Shown: piece by piece, positions 45,332 through 57,455 of the stretch
How positions within the stretch are numbered: the first letter of the stretch is position 1
How the letters are laid out: each line of letters opens with the position of its first letter
DNA from: Alphaproteobacteria bacterium
GTDB lineage: Bacteria; Myxococcota_A; UBA796; GCA-2862545
Assembly: GCA_020632915.1 (NCBI GenBank)
Contig: JACKEP010000021.1
Coordinates: forward strand, 1-64,000
DNA length: 64,000 nucleotides
Direction: 5' to 3'
Made by a program: the position numbers and the translations under genes
The notes under the pieces: model-generated
What the model was told of the DNA's origin: nothing
Databases searched by the model: none
The model's input: the letters and a program-made list of their open reading frames with translations, nothing else

Positions 45332-47527
45332 ATGCAGCTGCACGCCGCGGCGTGGGTGGCGCTGACCGGACCGAAGCCGGACCTCGCACCGCGCCCCTGG
45401 GAGACCATCGAACACGACCTGCTCGCCGCGCGACGCGCCGGTGTGGTCGACGTGCGGTTCGGCGGCGTCGGCGAACCCGTCGCGAGCCCCCACCTGCTGC
45501 GGGCCCTGCGCCGCGCGCGCGAGCTCGGCCTGCGGCCGCTCCTCGTCACCGATGGCGTCGCGCTCGCCACTGCCGGACGCCTCGACGCGGTGCACACCGC
45601 GGGGGCGCGTGGCGTCTTCGTCCGACTGCACGGTCCGGACGCCGACCGCCACGACGCCGTGGCCGGCACGGGCACGTTCCGCCGGGCCACCGCCACGCTG
45701 ACGGCCCTCGCGGGCCACGCGCTCGACGGCGCCGCGCTGGTGGTGCTGACGCCGGTGTCGCTGACCGAGGTGGAGGGGTTCGTGGCGCTGGCCCGGGCGC
45801 TTGGCGTGTCGCTGAGGCTCGCCGGGCGCGACGGGCCCGGTCCGTCCCCGTGTCCGCCGCCCCCGCCTGCGGTGGTCGCCGCGCTCGACCTCGCCTGGTC
45901 CGCCGCCGCGCGCCTCGGCGTGCGCCTCGCGGCCGACGACCTGGCCTGGACGCCGCTCCCGCAGGTCAGCGCTGCCGCGCCCGCACCGCTCGACCCGAAC
46001 CTGCTCACGCTGTTCGAGGCGGGCGCCCGTCCGCCGAGCGCGGCGATCGCCACGCGGCTGGGCGACGCCGAGGGCCTCCACGACGTCGGCACCGTGGGCC
46101 TCGCCCTCTCCGCGGCGGGGGCGCCCGCCGTCGACCTGCCGGCCTGTCTGGGCGGACGCGACCTCGACGGACCGGACGGGCGCCACCCCCAGGACGGCTG
46201 CGCGCCCTGCCCTCGGGCCGACCGCTGCGCCGGCGTGCCCGACGCGCTCGCCGACCGCGTGACCGTGGCGCCGCTGCCGGCGTGGTCGGGCCTGCCTGCC
46301 GGCGCCCGGGTCGCCGTCCTCTGGCCGTGGGTGCACGACCGCCTGTTGGTGGCGTCCACGCTGCCGGCGCTGGCCGCCGCCCTGCAGGCACGAGGCGTCG
46401 ACGCCCGGCTGCTGGGCCCGTGGGACCTCGACTTCGACCCCCACGACCTCGCCGCCACCGTGCACCACGGCCGGCTCGCGCGCGCGTGGTCGTTCGTCTA
46501 TCGCACCGTCACGCGCCGTCCCGACCCGCTCGCCAACTACCGTCCGCCCGAGGGCAGCCTCGGCCACCCGTTCCGCCACGGCGTCGACGAAGCGCGGGCG
46601 GTGCAGGTGGATGCCGCGTGGTGGCGATCCCTCGATCTGTCCGCGTACGACGTCGTGATCGCGCCCGGCTACCTCCACGGGCGGCGCGCGGTGGAGCACC
46701 CGACGCTGCGCGCCGACGCGCGCGTGGTCATCGCCGACTTCCACCTGCTCGACGGCGCGCAGGCGTGGCGGACCGACCGCACGCCACCCGGCGCATCCCC
46801 GGAGCAGGCCGCCACCGCGACGTGGTGGCCGGGCGATCGGGTCACGGTCCACAGCTGCTTCCCGCGGTTCGAGCACCTGTACCGCGCCGCCGGCGTGCCG
46901 CTGCGGCAGGTGCACTGGCGGCCCTACCCGATCCTCGGCACCCACGCGGCCCCCGGCCCGGCCCCCGCGACGTGCGCGGCGATCTTCTCCGGCGGACGCC
47001 ACGCGCGGGACTTCCCCACCCTGCACGCCGCCGCCACCTCGCTGGCCGGCCGCGTCCACCCGATCCGCGTGCACGCCGAGCCGGGCGCCGTCGGACCGCC
47101 GCGTCCGCCGCTGGAGCTGCTCGGGATGGCCGAGCTGCCCCAGTTCGTCGACACGATCCGCACCAGCCGCTTCGTGGTGCTGCCGCTGGTGCACGACGTC
47201 GACCACGCCGCCGGCATCTCGGTGGCCGCGCTGGCGCTCGCGGCCGGCCGCCCGGTGGTGGCCACCGCCACGCCTGCGATGGTCGACCACCTGCGCGACG
47301 ACGTCGACAGCCTGCTCGTGCCCGTCGGCGACGCCGACGCGCTCGCCCACGCGATCCTGCGGCTCGACACCGACGCCGCCCTGCTCGACCGGCTCGCCGC
47401 GGGGGCCCGCGCGTCCGGGTTGCGCCTGTCCGTCGAGGCGTGGGCGACCGAGCTGTTGCACGGCACGGCACCCGTCGCCGGCCACCTCGCGCCGGGCGCG
47501 AACGCAGGCACCGTCTACGCCTGGTAG
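45332..47527 (+). CDS. Fusion of a degenerate radical-SAM-like domain and a GT4-like glycosyltransferase
   Basis: A 731-residue two-domain protein. Residues about 1-310 follow a radical-SAM TIM-barrel pattern (VVDVRFGGVGEPVASPHLL for the GGEP region, LGLRPLLVTDGVAL for the following strand). The CX3CX2C motif that binds the SAM cluster is absent; the N-terminus has no cysteine at all. An auxiliary cluster-type set remains: C272, C290, C293 and C299. Residues about 330-731 form a GT-B glycosyltransferase with FSGGRHARDFPTL and a donor-site region (VDHAAGISVAALALAAGRPVVAT). The N-terminal half may be a scaffold or Fe-S sensor. It follows a GT2 gene. Confidence 0.75.
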   Translation: MQLHAAAWVALTGPKPDLAPRPWETIEHDLLAARRAGVVDVRFGGVGEPVASPHLLRALRRARELGLRPLLVTDGVALATAGRLDAVHTAGARGVFVRLHGPDADRHDAVAGTGTFRRATATLTALAGHALDGAALVVLTPVSLTEVEGFVALARALGVSLRLAGRDGPGPSPCPPPPPAVVAALDLAWSAAARLGVRLAADDLAWTPLPQVSAAAPAPLDPNLLTLFEAGARPPSAAIATRLGDAEGLHDVGTVGLALSAAGAPAVDLPACLGGRDLDGPDGRHPQDGCAPCPRADRCAGVPDALADRVTVAPLPAWSGLPAGARVAVLWPWVHDRLLVASTLPALAAALQARGVDARLLGPWDLDFDPHDLAATVHHGRLARAWSFVYRTVTRRPDPLANYRPPEGSLGHPFRHGVDEARAVQVDAAWWRSLDLSAYDVVIAPGYLHGRRAVEHPTLRADARVVIADFHLLDGAQAWRTDRTPPGASPEQAATATWWPGDRVTVHSCFPRFEHLYRAAGVPLRQVHWRPYPILGTHAAPGPAPATCAAIFSGGRHARDFPTLHAAATSLAGRVHPIRVHAEPGAVGPPRPPLELLGMAELPQFVDTIRTSRFVVLPLVHDVDHAAGISVAALALAAGRPVVATATPAMVDHLRDDVDSLLVPVGDADALAHAILRLDTDAALLDRLAAGARASGLRLSVEAWATELLHGTAPVAGHLAPGANAGTVYAW

Positions 47528-47649
47528 GCCGCGTCGCAGCCCGTCGCGCGGCATGGCAGGGACGGCCCCCCTCGGATACCCGTGGGCCCCGTTTCCGATC
47601 GTCGTCCCCGACCCGGGACACCCCTGCACCGCGCACCCCGGAGCACCCC

Positions 47650-50349
<2,700 letters not shown>

Positions 50350-50368
50350 TCGGCACCGGGCGTCGGCC

Positions 50369-50389
50369 GGACCCGCCCCCGCGGGTTCC
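50369..50389. terminator. Hairpin between convergent acnA and GH3 genes
   Basis: Imperfect stem GGACCCGC/GCGGGTTCC with one bulge and a four-C loop, 20 bases past the aconitase stop and 15 bases from the glucosidase stop. A candidate two-way terminator without T tracts. Confidence 0.4.
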
Positions 50390-50403
50390 GCGCCCGCCCG
50401 GGC

Positions 50404-52503
50404 CTACAGGTCGACGTCGACGGACGTCGTCAGCGACCGCGACGACGTCCCCACCGACAGCGTCCACGGGCCGTGCTCGAGCACGAAGCCCGCGGGCGTG
50501 TCGTCGTCGCCCTCGAACCACACCGCCAGCTCGCGGGCGGGGACGGTGACCGTGCCGGACGTGGCGCCACCCGGTGGGACGGCCAGGCGCGAAAAGCCCA
50601 CGAGCACCTGCGGCGGGCGCTCGAAGACGGCGTCGGCCTTGCTGGCGTAGACCTGGACCACCGCGTCGGTGGCCACGGTGGCGCTGACGTCGAAGCCGAC
50701 GGTGACCACCGCGTCGGTGCCCGTGCCCTCGACGGTGGCCGTCGCGGCGTCGACGGTGACCGTGCCGTAGGTCAGCCCGTGCCCGAACGCCCAGGCCGGC
50801 GCGATGCCGTCGGCGTCGAGCTGCCGGTAGCCGTGCAGGTAGCCGTAGGTCACGGCCGTGCTCGTGGCGTCGAACGCGACCAGGTCGTCCGCCGACACCG
50901 GCACCGACAGGGGCAGGTGGCCCGTGGGGGGCAGGCCGAGGAGCACGTCGGCGAGCGCCGTGCCCCCTTCCTGACCGGCGTACCAGGCCATCACGATCGC
51001 CCCGACGTCGTCGCGCCAGGCGCCCGGCACGATGGCGCTGCCGCCCTGGAGCACCACCACCGTCGACGGGTTGCGGGCCGCGACGTCGGCGATCAGCGCC
51101 TCCTGCGTCGGCGACAGGGTGAGCCGCTCCCGGTCGCCGCCCGGGCGCCCCGCGATGTTCTCGCCCTCGTCCTCGGCGGTGAGCCCCACCACCACCACCG
51201 CCACGTCCGCGCCGGCCACCGCGTCGGCGTCGGCGGTGTCGAGCACGTCGCGGGGCACGAGCGTGGCCCGTTCGGCGCCGAGTGCGGCCACGAGCCCCTG
51301 CCACGGCGTCACCACGTGGTCGGGCGTGACGTTGCTGGATCCGGCGTCCCCGGTGTTGGGCGTGTCGGCGAGCGCGCCCACGACGACGACGGACCCGAGG
51401 CTGCCCTCGTCGAGCGGGAGCAGGCCGTCGTTGTCGAGCAGCACGATCGCCTCGGCAGCGGCGCGGCGGGCGAGGTCGGCGTGTGCCGCGGACCCGATGA
51501 CCGACGCATCGGGGCGGTCGGTGCCGCCCACGTCCCACGTGCGCTTGGTCCGCAGCACCCGCCGCACCGCGCGGTCGACCAGCGCCACGTCGATCACGCC
51601 GTCGCGCGCCTGCACGTACAGCGCCTCGCCGAAGAACTTCTGGTCGGGCATCTCCAGGTCCAGGCCGGCCTGCAGGGCGGGGGCGGTGGACCGCGTGCCG
51701 AGCACCCAGTCGGACTCCACGAGTCCCTGGAAGCCCCAGTCGTCGCGCAGCACGTCGGTGAGCAGGTGGGGGTTCTCGGCGCAGTACTGCCCGTTGACCT
51801 TGTTGTAGGCGCTCATCACCGTGGCCACGTGGGCGTCCCGCACCACCTTGCGGAAGTGGGGCAGGTAGACCTCGCGCAGCGTGCGCTCGTCGACCGTGAC
51901 GTCCACGTCGAAGCGCGTGTCCTCGATGCTGTTGACGGCGAAGTGCTTCACGCTCGCCGCGAGCTCGGTCTGCGCCCCGTCGACGAAGGCCACACCCATC
52001 GCCCCGAGCAGGAACGGGTCTTCCCCGTAGGTCTCCTGCGCGCGGCCCCACGCGGGGTGGCGCAGGACGTTGATCGTGGGCGCCAGCAGCACGTCGGCGC
52101 CGCGGGCGGAGGCCTCCTCGCCGATCGCCTGCCCGACGGCCTGCTCGAGCGCCGTGTCGAAGGTGGCCGCGCGGGCCATCGCCACGGGGAACGACGTGGC
52201 GACGCCGGCGATGAGGCCCCTGGGCCCGTCGACCATGCGGAAGCCGGGGATGCCGAGGCGCTCGTCGTCGGGCGTGGGCCACAGGCCGTCGGCGGGCGGC
52301 AGGATGCTCACGCCGTGCAGCTGCGCGACCTTGTCCTCCAGCGTCATCTGCGCCATCCACGCGTCGACGTCGGCCTCCACGGCCGGGTCGAGCGGCAGCG
52401 GCGCGTCCGGCGGGAACGCCGTCCACGGCGCGGAGGTCGCGGTGCAGCCGACACCGCCCAGGGCGAGGAGGGCGACGAGGACGGCGACGGGCGGGCGGCG
52501 CAT
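50404..52503 (-). CDS. GH3-family beta-glucosidase-like lipoprotein
   Basis: A 699-residue glycoside hydrolase family 3 enzyme, expected to release beta-linked glucose or related sugars from oligosaccharide ends outside the cytoplasm. It is a predicted lipoprotein (GVGC, Cys20). The (beta/alpha)8 domain has RMVDGPRGLIAG, VKHFAVN and the nucleophile D265 (LVESDWVLG). The second domain has the acid/base region VGLTAEDEGENIAG with DRERLTLSPTQ, and a fibronectin III-like domain closes the protein. The length suits the three-domain subgroup. Linkage specificity cannot be read from the sequence. Monocistronic. Confidence 0.92.
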   Translation of the reverse strand: MRRPPVAVLVALLALGGVGCTATSAPWTAFPPDAPLPLDPAVEADVDAWMAQMTLEDKVAQLHGVSILPPADGLWPTPDDERLGIPGFRMVDGPRGLIAGVATSFPVAMARAATFDTALEQAVGQAIGEEASARGADVLLAPTINVLRHPAWGRAQETYGEDPFLLGAMGVAFVDGAQTELAASVKHFAVNSIEDTRFDVDVTVDERTLREVYLPHFRKVVRDAHVATVMSAYNKVNGQYCAENPHLLTDVLRDDWGFQGLVESDWVLGTRSTAPALQAGLDLEMPDQKFFGEALYVQARDGVIDVALVDRAVRRVLRTKRTWDVGGTDRPDASVIGSAAHADLARRAAAEAIVLLDNDGLLPLDEGSLGSVVVVGALADTPNTGDAGSSNVTPDHVVTPWQGLVAALGAERATLVPRDVLDTADADAVAGADVAVVVVGLTAEDEGENIAGRPGGDRERLTLSPTQEALIADVAARNPSTVVVLQGGSAIVPGAWRDDVGAIVMAWYAGQEGGTALADVLLGLPPTGHLPLSVPVSADDLVAFDATSTAVTYGYLHGYRQLDADGIAPAWAFGHGLTYGTVTVDAATATVEGTGTDAVVTVGFDVSATVATDAVVQVYASKADAVFERPPQVLVGFSRLAVPPGGATSGTVTVPARELAVWFEGDDDTPAGFVLEHGPWTLSVGTSSRSLTTSVDVDL

Positions 52504-52759
52504 GGGGCTCCAGGGCGGCGGCGGCGGCGTCTGCGACGAACCTGCGAAGGAACGACGCTAGCACGGCGATGGCTGTTCGGTACCCGTGTGCGATGCTCGG
52601 ATCGTGACGATCGCGGTGGTCGCCGACCTGGGGTTGTCGGCACTCCCCCCGCTCCCGGGGTCGTCTCCGTCGCGCCGCCCGCCGCACCTTCCCGGGCGGC
52701 GCGACGTCCTCCCCGGTCCCCCGCGTCGGACGCCGTCCACCGGACGGCCCGCGGCCGGC

Positions 52760-53239
52760 TCAGCGGATCGGCGCCCCCCGCGCCACGAGCGCCTGCACCA
52801 GATCGCGGAACGCCTCGGGTCCGACGAGCTGGCTGGCGACCGAGACCACGCGCCCCTTCGACCCGGCCCCCGACGCCTCGGGTCGCAGCTTGAGGAACAG
52901 CGTCGAGTACACCACGCCCGACGCGTTCATCTGGGTCACGTTGCCGGTGAGGATGTCGGCGACGGCGAAGCGATCGACCCGATCGCGAAACATCGCCGGC
53001 ACCTCGACGACGTCGTCGACCACGATCTCGAGCGTGCGGCCGCGCAGCCGTCGCAGCACGGCCACCGCCACGAACCACAACCCGAACGGCACCAGCGTGA
53101 ACAGCGCCCACGCGACGCGGTGCTCGACGTCCTCGACGGCGAGCCACCCGAACAGCGCCGTGAGCATCGGCATCACCACCACACCGAGCCACCACACCCA
53201 GAGCTGCGGCTTGACCGGGATCCGGAGCGCGTCGGCCAT
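52760..53239 (-). CDS. Two-TM membrane protein with PH-like domain
   Basis: A 159-residue protein with two adjacent N-terminal membrane segments (about 12-33 and 41-62) followed by a small beta-rich cytoplasmic domain (RTLEIVVDDVVEV, VVYSTLFLKLRPEA) that looks like the bacterial PH (YdbS/YdbT) fold. Function unknown. TATCCTCC occurs 22 bases upstream of the ATG on this strand. Membrane topology is clear; the PH assignment is a resemblance only. Confidence 0.65.
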   Translation of the reverse strand: MADALRIPVKPQLWVWWLGVVVMPMLTALFGWLAVEDVEHRVAWALFTLVPFGLWFVAVAVLRRLRGRTLEIVVDDVVEVPAMFRDRVDRFAVADILTGNVTQMNASGVVYSTLFLKLRPEASGAGSKGRVVSVASQLVGPEAFRDLVQALVARGAPIR

Positions 53240-53260
53240 CGTCCACCCCTTCGACGGGCC

Positions 53261-53268
53261 GGAGGATA
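53261..53268 (-). promoter_or_regulatory. TATCCTCC element before PH-like membrane protein gene
   Basis: On the minus strand TATCCTCC ends 22 bases before the ATG at 53239. It is identical to the elements at 38530-38537 and 44354-44361. Confidence 0.3.
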
Positions 53269-53285
53269 GCCGACCACGCGCCGCG

Positions 53286-54740
<1,455 letters not shown>

Positions 54741-54853
54741 GGGGCCTCCGGGGCGCGTCCGGCGCCGTATCCCGCAGGCCCGGTCCGACGCGCCGGTCAC
54801 CGTCCGTTCGCGCTGCCGGCACCATCACGTCGCTCGATCCTCGATCGTCGACC

Positions 54854-54882
54854 TTGCGCCCGACCGGGCGACCGCGTACGCT
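54854..54882 (+). promoter_or_regulatory. Sigma-70-like promoter upstream of HNH gene
   Basis: TTGCGC (54854-54859) and TACGCT (54877-54882) are separated by exactly 17 bases. The start site would fall near 54889, leaving a leader of about 280 bases before the HNH start. Confidence 0.5.
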
Positions 54883-55040
54883 TCCGGCGTCCACGACGGA
54901 GTGCCCTTGCAGGCCACCTGCCCAACCCCTGCCATCTCGTTCGACATGACCCCCGGTCACGTCGACGCCATCGCGCTCGCAGAGCGCGACAGGCTCCCCA
55001 GGGCGCCCAGGTAGTGCCGTGCTGCACCGCAGTCGTCACA

Positions 55041-55072
55041 CGCGCCCCGGGGGTCACCACCCTCGGGGCGCG
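55041..55072 (+). terminator. Strong leader hairpin, candidate attenuator
   Basis: CGCGCCCCG pairs perfectly with CGGGGCGCG (55041-55049 with 55064-55072) and the stem continues inward (GGG with CCC), then CTGCTTTCTCCC follows. Placed between the candidate promoter and the HNH gene, it could act as an intrinsic terminator subject to read-through control. Confidence 0.5.
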
Positions 55073-55172
55073 CTGCTTTCTCCCCTCGCCCGCTGACCGA
55101 TCCACCCCGTCCCGCACCCCCCGTCCGTCGCCCTTCACCCCAGGCCGCCCCGGCCCCGCCCAGGAGGACACC

Positions 55173-55748
55173 ATGTCGCGCGTGCTGCTGCTCAACGCAG
55201 ACCACACCCCGATCAAGACGCTGTCGTGGCAGCGAGCGGTGATGCTGCTCGTGTGCGAGCGCGTCGTGCTGGTGGCCTCGACCGGCGACGCCGTGGTGCG
55301 CAGCGAGCACCTGGAGCTGCCGTGGCCGTCCGTCGTGGCGCTCAAGCAGTGGGTCGCGGTCCGTCAGGTCCCCGCGCTCACGGGCCGCAACGTCCATGCC
55401 CGCGACGACTTCGCCTGCTGCTACTGCAGCGCGACCGCCGCCGAGCTCGGCCACCTGCACCCGTCCGCGCGCCTGACGCTCGACCACGTGGTGCCGCGGA
55501 GCCGTGCCCGTCATGGCTTCGTCGACGTGCCGTGGTCGGAGGTGCCGGTGCCGGTGAACTCGTGGCTCAACCTCGTCACCGCCTGCGGGCCGTGCAACGC
55601 CCGCAAGGGCGCGCGGACGCCGGACGAGGCGCGGATGATCCTCAGACGCCTGCCCTACAAGCCCACCCGCAGAGACCTGATCGGGCCCGACCTCGGTCGC
55701 CACGCCCCGCCCGAGTGGGCGCCGTGGATCCCGGCCAGGGCTGCCTGA
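55173..55748 (+). CDS. HNH endonuclease-domain protein
   Basis: A 191-residue protein of a widespread HNH family that begins VLLLNADHTPIKTLSWQRAV. The structural zinc pairs are C82/C85 (CCYC) and C138/C141 (CGPC). The catalytic core is LTLDHVVPRS (D104, H105) and NLVTACGPCNARKG. These stand-alone HNH proteins are often near chromosomal housekeeping genes and their role is unknown. ATG at 55173 has AGGAGG (55162-55167). The unusually long structured leader sets it apart. Confidence 0.88.
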   Translation: MSRVLLLNADHTPIKTLSWQRAVMLLVCERVVLVASTGDAVVRSEHLELPWPSVVALKQWVAVRQVPALTGRNVHARDDFACCYCSATAAELGHLHPSARLTLDHVVPRSRARHGFVDVPWSEVPVPVNSWLNLVTACGPCNARKGARTPDEARMILRRLPYKPTRRDLIGPDLGRHAPPEWAPWIPARAA

Positions 55749-55794
55749 TCCACCACCGTCCGGGCCCGCGACGTCGGGCCCGGACCCCGCGACC

Positions 55795-56097
55795 TCAGCC
55801 GCCGGCCTTCGGCAGCACGATCTCGGGATCCTTCGCGCGGCGCTTGTAGAGCACCACGATGTGGCCGATCACCTGCACCAGCTCGGCGCCCGTGCCCGCG
55901 ACGAGCGGCGCCGCGGCCTCCTTGGCCGGCGTGGGGCCCTCGTTGACCTTGACCTTGATCAGCTCGTGGTTGTCGAGCTCTTCGGTCACCTTGCGCACGA
56001 GCGCCTCGCTGATGCCCTGCGCGCCGGCGATCACCACCGGATCGAGGTGGTGGGCGAGCCCGCGAAGGTAGCTGCGCTGTCGACCCGTGAGTGCCAC
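55795..56097 (-). CDS. yhbY: CRM-domain RNA-binding protein YhbY
   Basis: A 100-residue single CRM/YhbY-domain protein that binds pre-50S ribosomal particles. Signatures: LTGRQRSYLRGLAHHLDPVV, GAQGISEALVRKVTEELDNH, ELIKVKVNE and the final GHIVVLYKR. GTG at 56097 is chosen because GGAGG lies just upstream; a TTG at 56109 would sit inside that site. It is convergent with the HNH gene and divergent from trmH. Confidence 0.93.
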   Translation of the reverse strand: MALTGRQRSYLRGLAHHLDPVVIAGAQGISEALVRKVTEELDNHELIKVKVNEGPTPAKEAAAPLVAGTGAELVQVIGHIVVLYKRRAKDPEIVLPKAGG

Positions 56098-56123
56098 GGC
56101 GACCTCCAAGGAAGGCCGCGGGC

Positions 56124-56129
56124 TATCGT
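56124..56129 (+). promoter_or_regulatory. Candidate -10 (TATCGT) of trmH-usp operon
   Basis: TATCGT stands out in the 86-base GC-rich gap, 55 bases before the trmH start. No good -35 is seen at 16-18 bases upstream. The same hexamer lies before the VOC gene (27377-27382). Confidence 0.3.
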
Positions 56130-56183
56130 CAGCCTCCGTCGGTGTCGAGGGACGGCCCCCGGGCGAGCCGATACACCGGGCCC

Positions 56184-56906
56184 ATGGACCCCACCGACCG
56201 CCAGACCCGGACCCAGCGCTACCTCAAGGTGCTCGACCAGCGCCTCGCCTGGGTGCGGTGCGCCGTCGAGCACGTCCACCACCGCCACAACGCCTCGGCG
56301 ATCCTCCGGTCGTGCGACGCGATCGGCGTCCACCACGTCCACATGGTGGGCGACGCCTGGTTCCAGCCCTCCCGCGGCCCCGCACGCGGCGCGTGGCGCT
56401 GGCTCACCCTGCATCGCCACACGCACACCCGCGAGGCGATCGACGCCCTGCGGGCCGACGGCGTGCAGCTCTGGGTCGCCGACCTGTCCGACAGCCCCAC
56501 CGCCCCCGCCGACGTGCCGCTCGATCGGCCGGTCTGCCTGTGGTTCGGGGCCGAGATGCTCGGCGTGTCGGACGAGGCCCGCGCCGCCGCCGACGGCGTC
56601 GTCACCGTGCCGATGCGGGGCTTCGCCCAGTCCCTGAACGTGTCGGTCGCCGCGGCGCTGGCCCTGCACGTCGTGGCCGAGCGCGCCCGCCGCGAGGTCG
56701 GTGACGACGCCCTCCTGCCCCGCCCCGAGCGCGACGCCCTGCTCGCCCGCTGGCTCGCCCGTGACGACAAGGACGCCCACGACCTCGACGGCCGCCACCG
56801 CGCCGCGCGCGCCCTCGGCCGCGCGCTCGGTCCGGTCGTGCATGGCACGGACGTGGCAGCGTCCTGGCCCGACCCTGTCTCCCCCGCGCCGGAGTCCGAC
56901 CCATGA
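56184..56906 (+). CDS. trmH: SPOUT tRNA (guanosine-2'-O-)-methyltransferase
   Basis: A 240-residue SpoU/TrmH-family methyltransferase that uses SAM to methylate a ribose 2'-OH, most likely G18 of tRNA. Motif 1 is HNASAILRSCDAIGVHHV with the catalytic Arg. Motif 2 is CLWFGAEMLGVSDEA and motif 3 is VPMRGFAQSLNVSVAAAL, which shape the knotted SAM site. The stop overlaps the ATG of the universal stress protein gene (ATGA), so they are co-translated. Confidence 0.9.
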   Translation: MDPTDRQTRTQRYLKVLDQRLAWVRCAVEHVHHRHNASAILRSCDAIGVHHVHMVGDAWFQPSRGPARGAWRWLTLHRHTHTREAIDALRADGVQLWVADLSDSPTAPADVPLDRPVCLWFGAEMLGVSDEARAAADGVVTVPMRGFAQSLNVSVAAALALHVVAERARREVGDDALLPRPERDALLARWLARDDKDAHDLDGRHRAARALGRALGPVVHGTDVAASWPDPVSPAPESDP

Positions 56907-57373
56907 CCGCACCCACCACCCTGCTCGTCGCCGTCGACCTCGACGAGAGCGCCGATCCAGTCCTCGACGCCGCGCTCACGCAGGCCAGCAAGCTCGGCGG
57001 GCGCGTGGTGCTCGCCCACGTGGTCCCCGACACCGCACTCGTGTTCCCCGAGGCGCGCGTGGCGTCGGCCACCCGTCCCGCCGGCGCGCCCCAGGAGCCG
57101 CTGCTGCTCCAGGCCGCGCGCACCCGCCTGGATGCGCTCGCCCGTCGGTGCACGGAGGCCGGCGTGTCGTGCGACGAGGCCGTCACCCACGGCGACCCCG
57201 CCGCCACCATCCTCGATCTGGCCGATGCCTGGACGGCCGACCTGATCGTGATGGGCACCCACGGCCGCCGCGGGCTCGCGCGCGTGCTGCTCGGCAGCGT
57301 CGCCGAGCAGGTGCTGCGCCGCGCCCGCGTGCCCGTGCTGGTGGTGCGCGTGGCCGACCACGACGCGACCTGA
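56903..57373 (+). CDS. UspA-family universal stress protein
   Basis: A 156-residue single Usp domain. The start LLVAVDLDESADPVLDAAL and the nucleotide-binding GTHGRRGLARVLLGSVAEQVL (G-2X-G-9X-G-S) indicate an ATP-binding member. Such proteins form dimers and aid survival under starvation or oxidative stress. Coupled to trmH by an ATGA overlap. Confidence 0.9.
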   Translation: MTAPTTLLVAVDLDESADPVLDAALTQASKLGGRVVLAHVVPDTALVFPEARVASATRPAGAPQEPLLLQAARTRLDALARRCTEAGVSCDEAVTHGDPAATILDLADAWTADLIVMGTHGRRGLARVLLGSVAEQVLRRARVPVLVVRVADHDAT

Positions 57374-57455
57374 ACGGGTCACGGAGCGCCCCGGTCGCGC
57401 GCCGATTGCGCGATCCACGATCCGTTGTCGTGTCTACGGACAGGAGGACCTGCCC

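Larger units (their letters stand above)
54741..55172. other. Long divergent intergenic region with structured leader
   Basis: This 432-base gap separates the decarboxylase and HNH genes. It holds a good sigma-70-like promoter (54854-54882) pointing to the HNH gene and then about 280 bases of leader. In the leader are a 7-bp hairpin (54971-54977 with 54983-54989) and a long GC hairpin (55041-55072). No recognised riboswitch. A 22-codon ATG frame at 54948-55016 may be fortuitous or a leader peptide. Confidence 0.5.

Noticed and set aside
44299..46458. Upstream extension of rlmN by about 720 codons
   Set aside because: Runs antisense across the GT2 and fusion genes and is low-complexity. GTG 44298 with GGAGG gives the normal RlmN length.
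54948..55016. 22-codon leader peptide before the HNH gene
   Set aside because: An ATG frame exists but has no ribosome binding site and no run of control codons, so it is not annotated as a gene.
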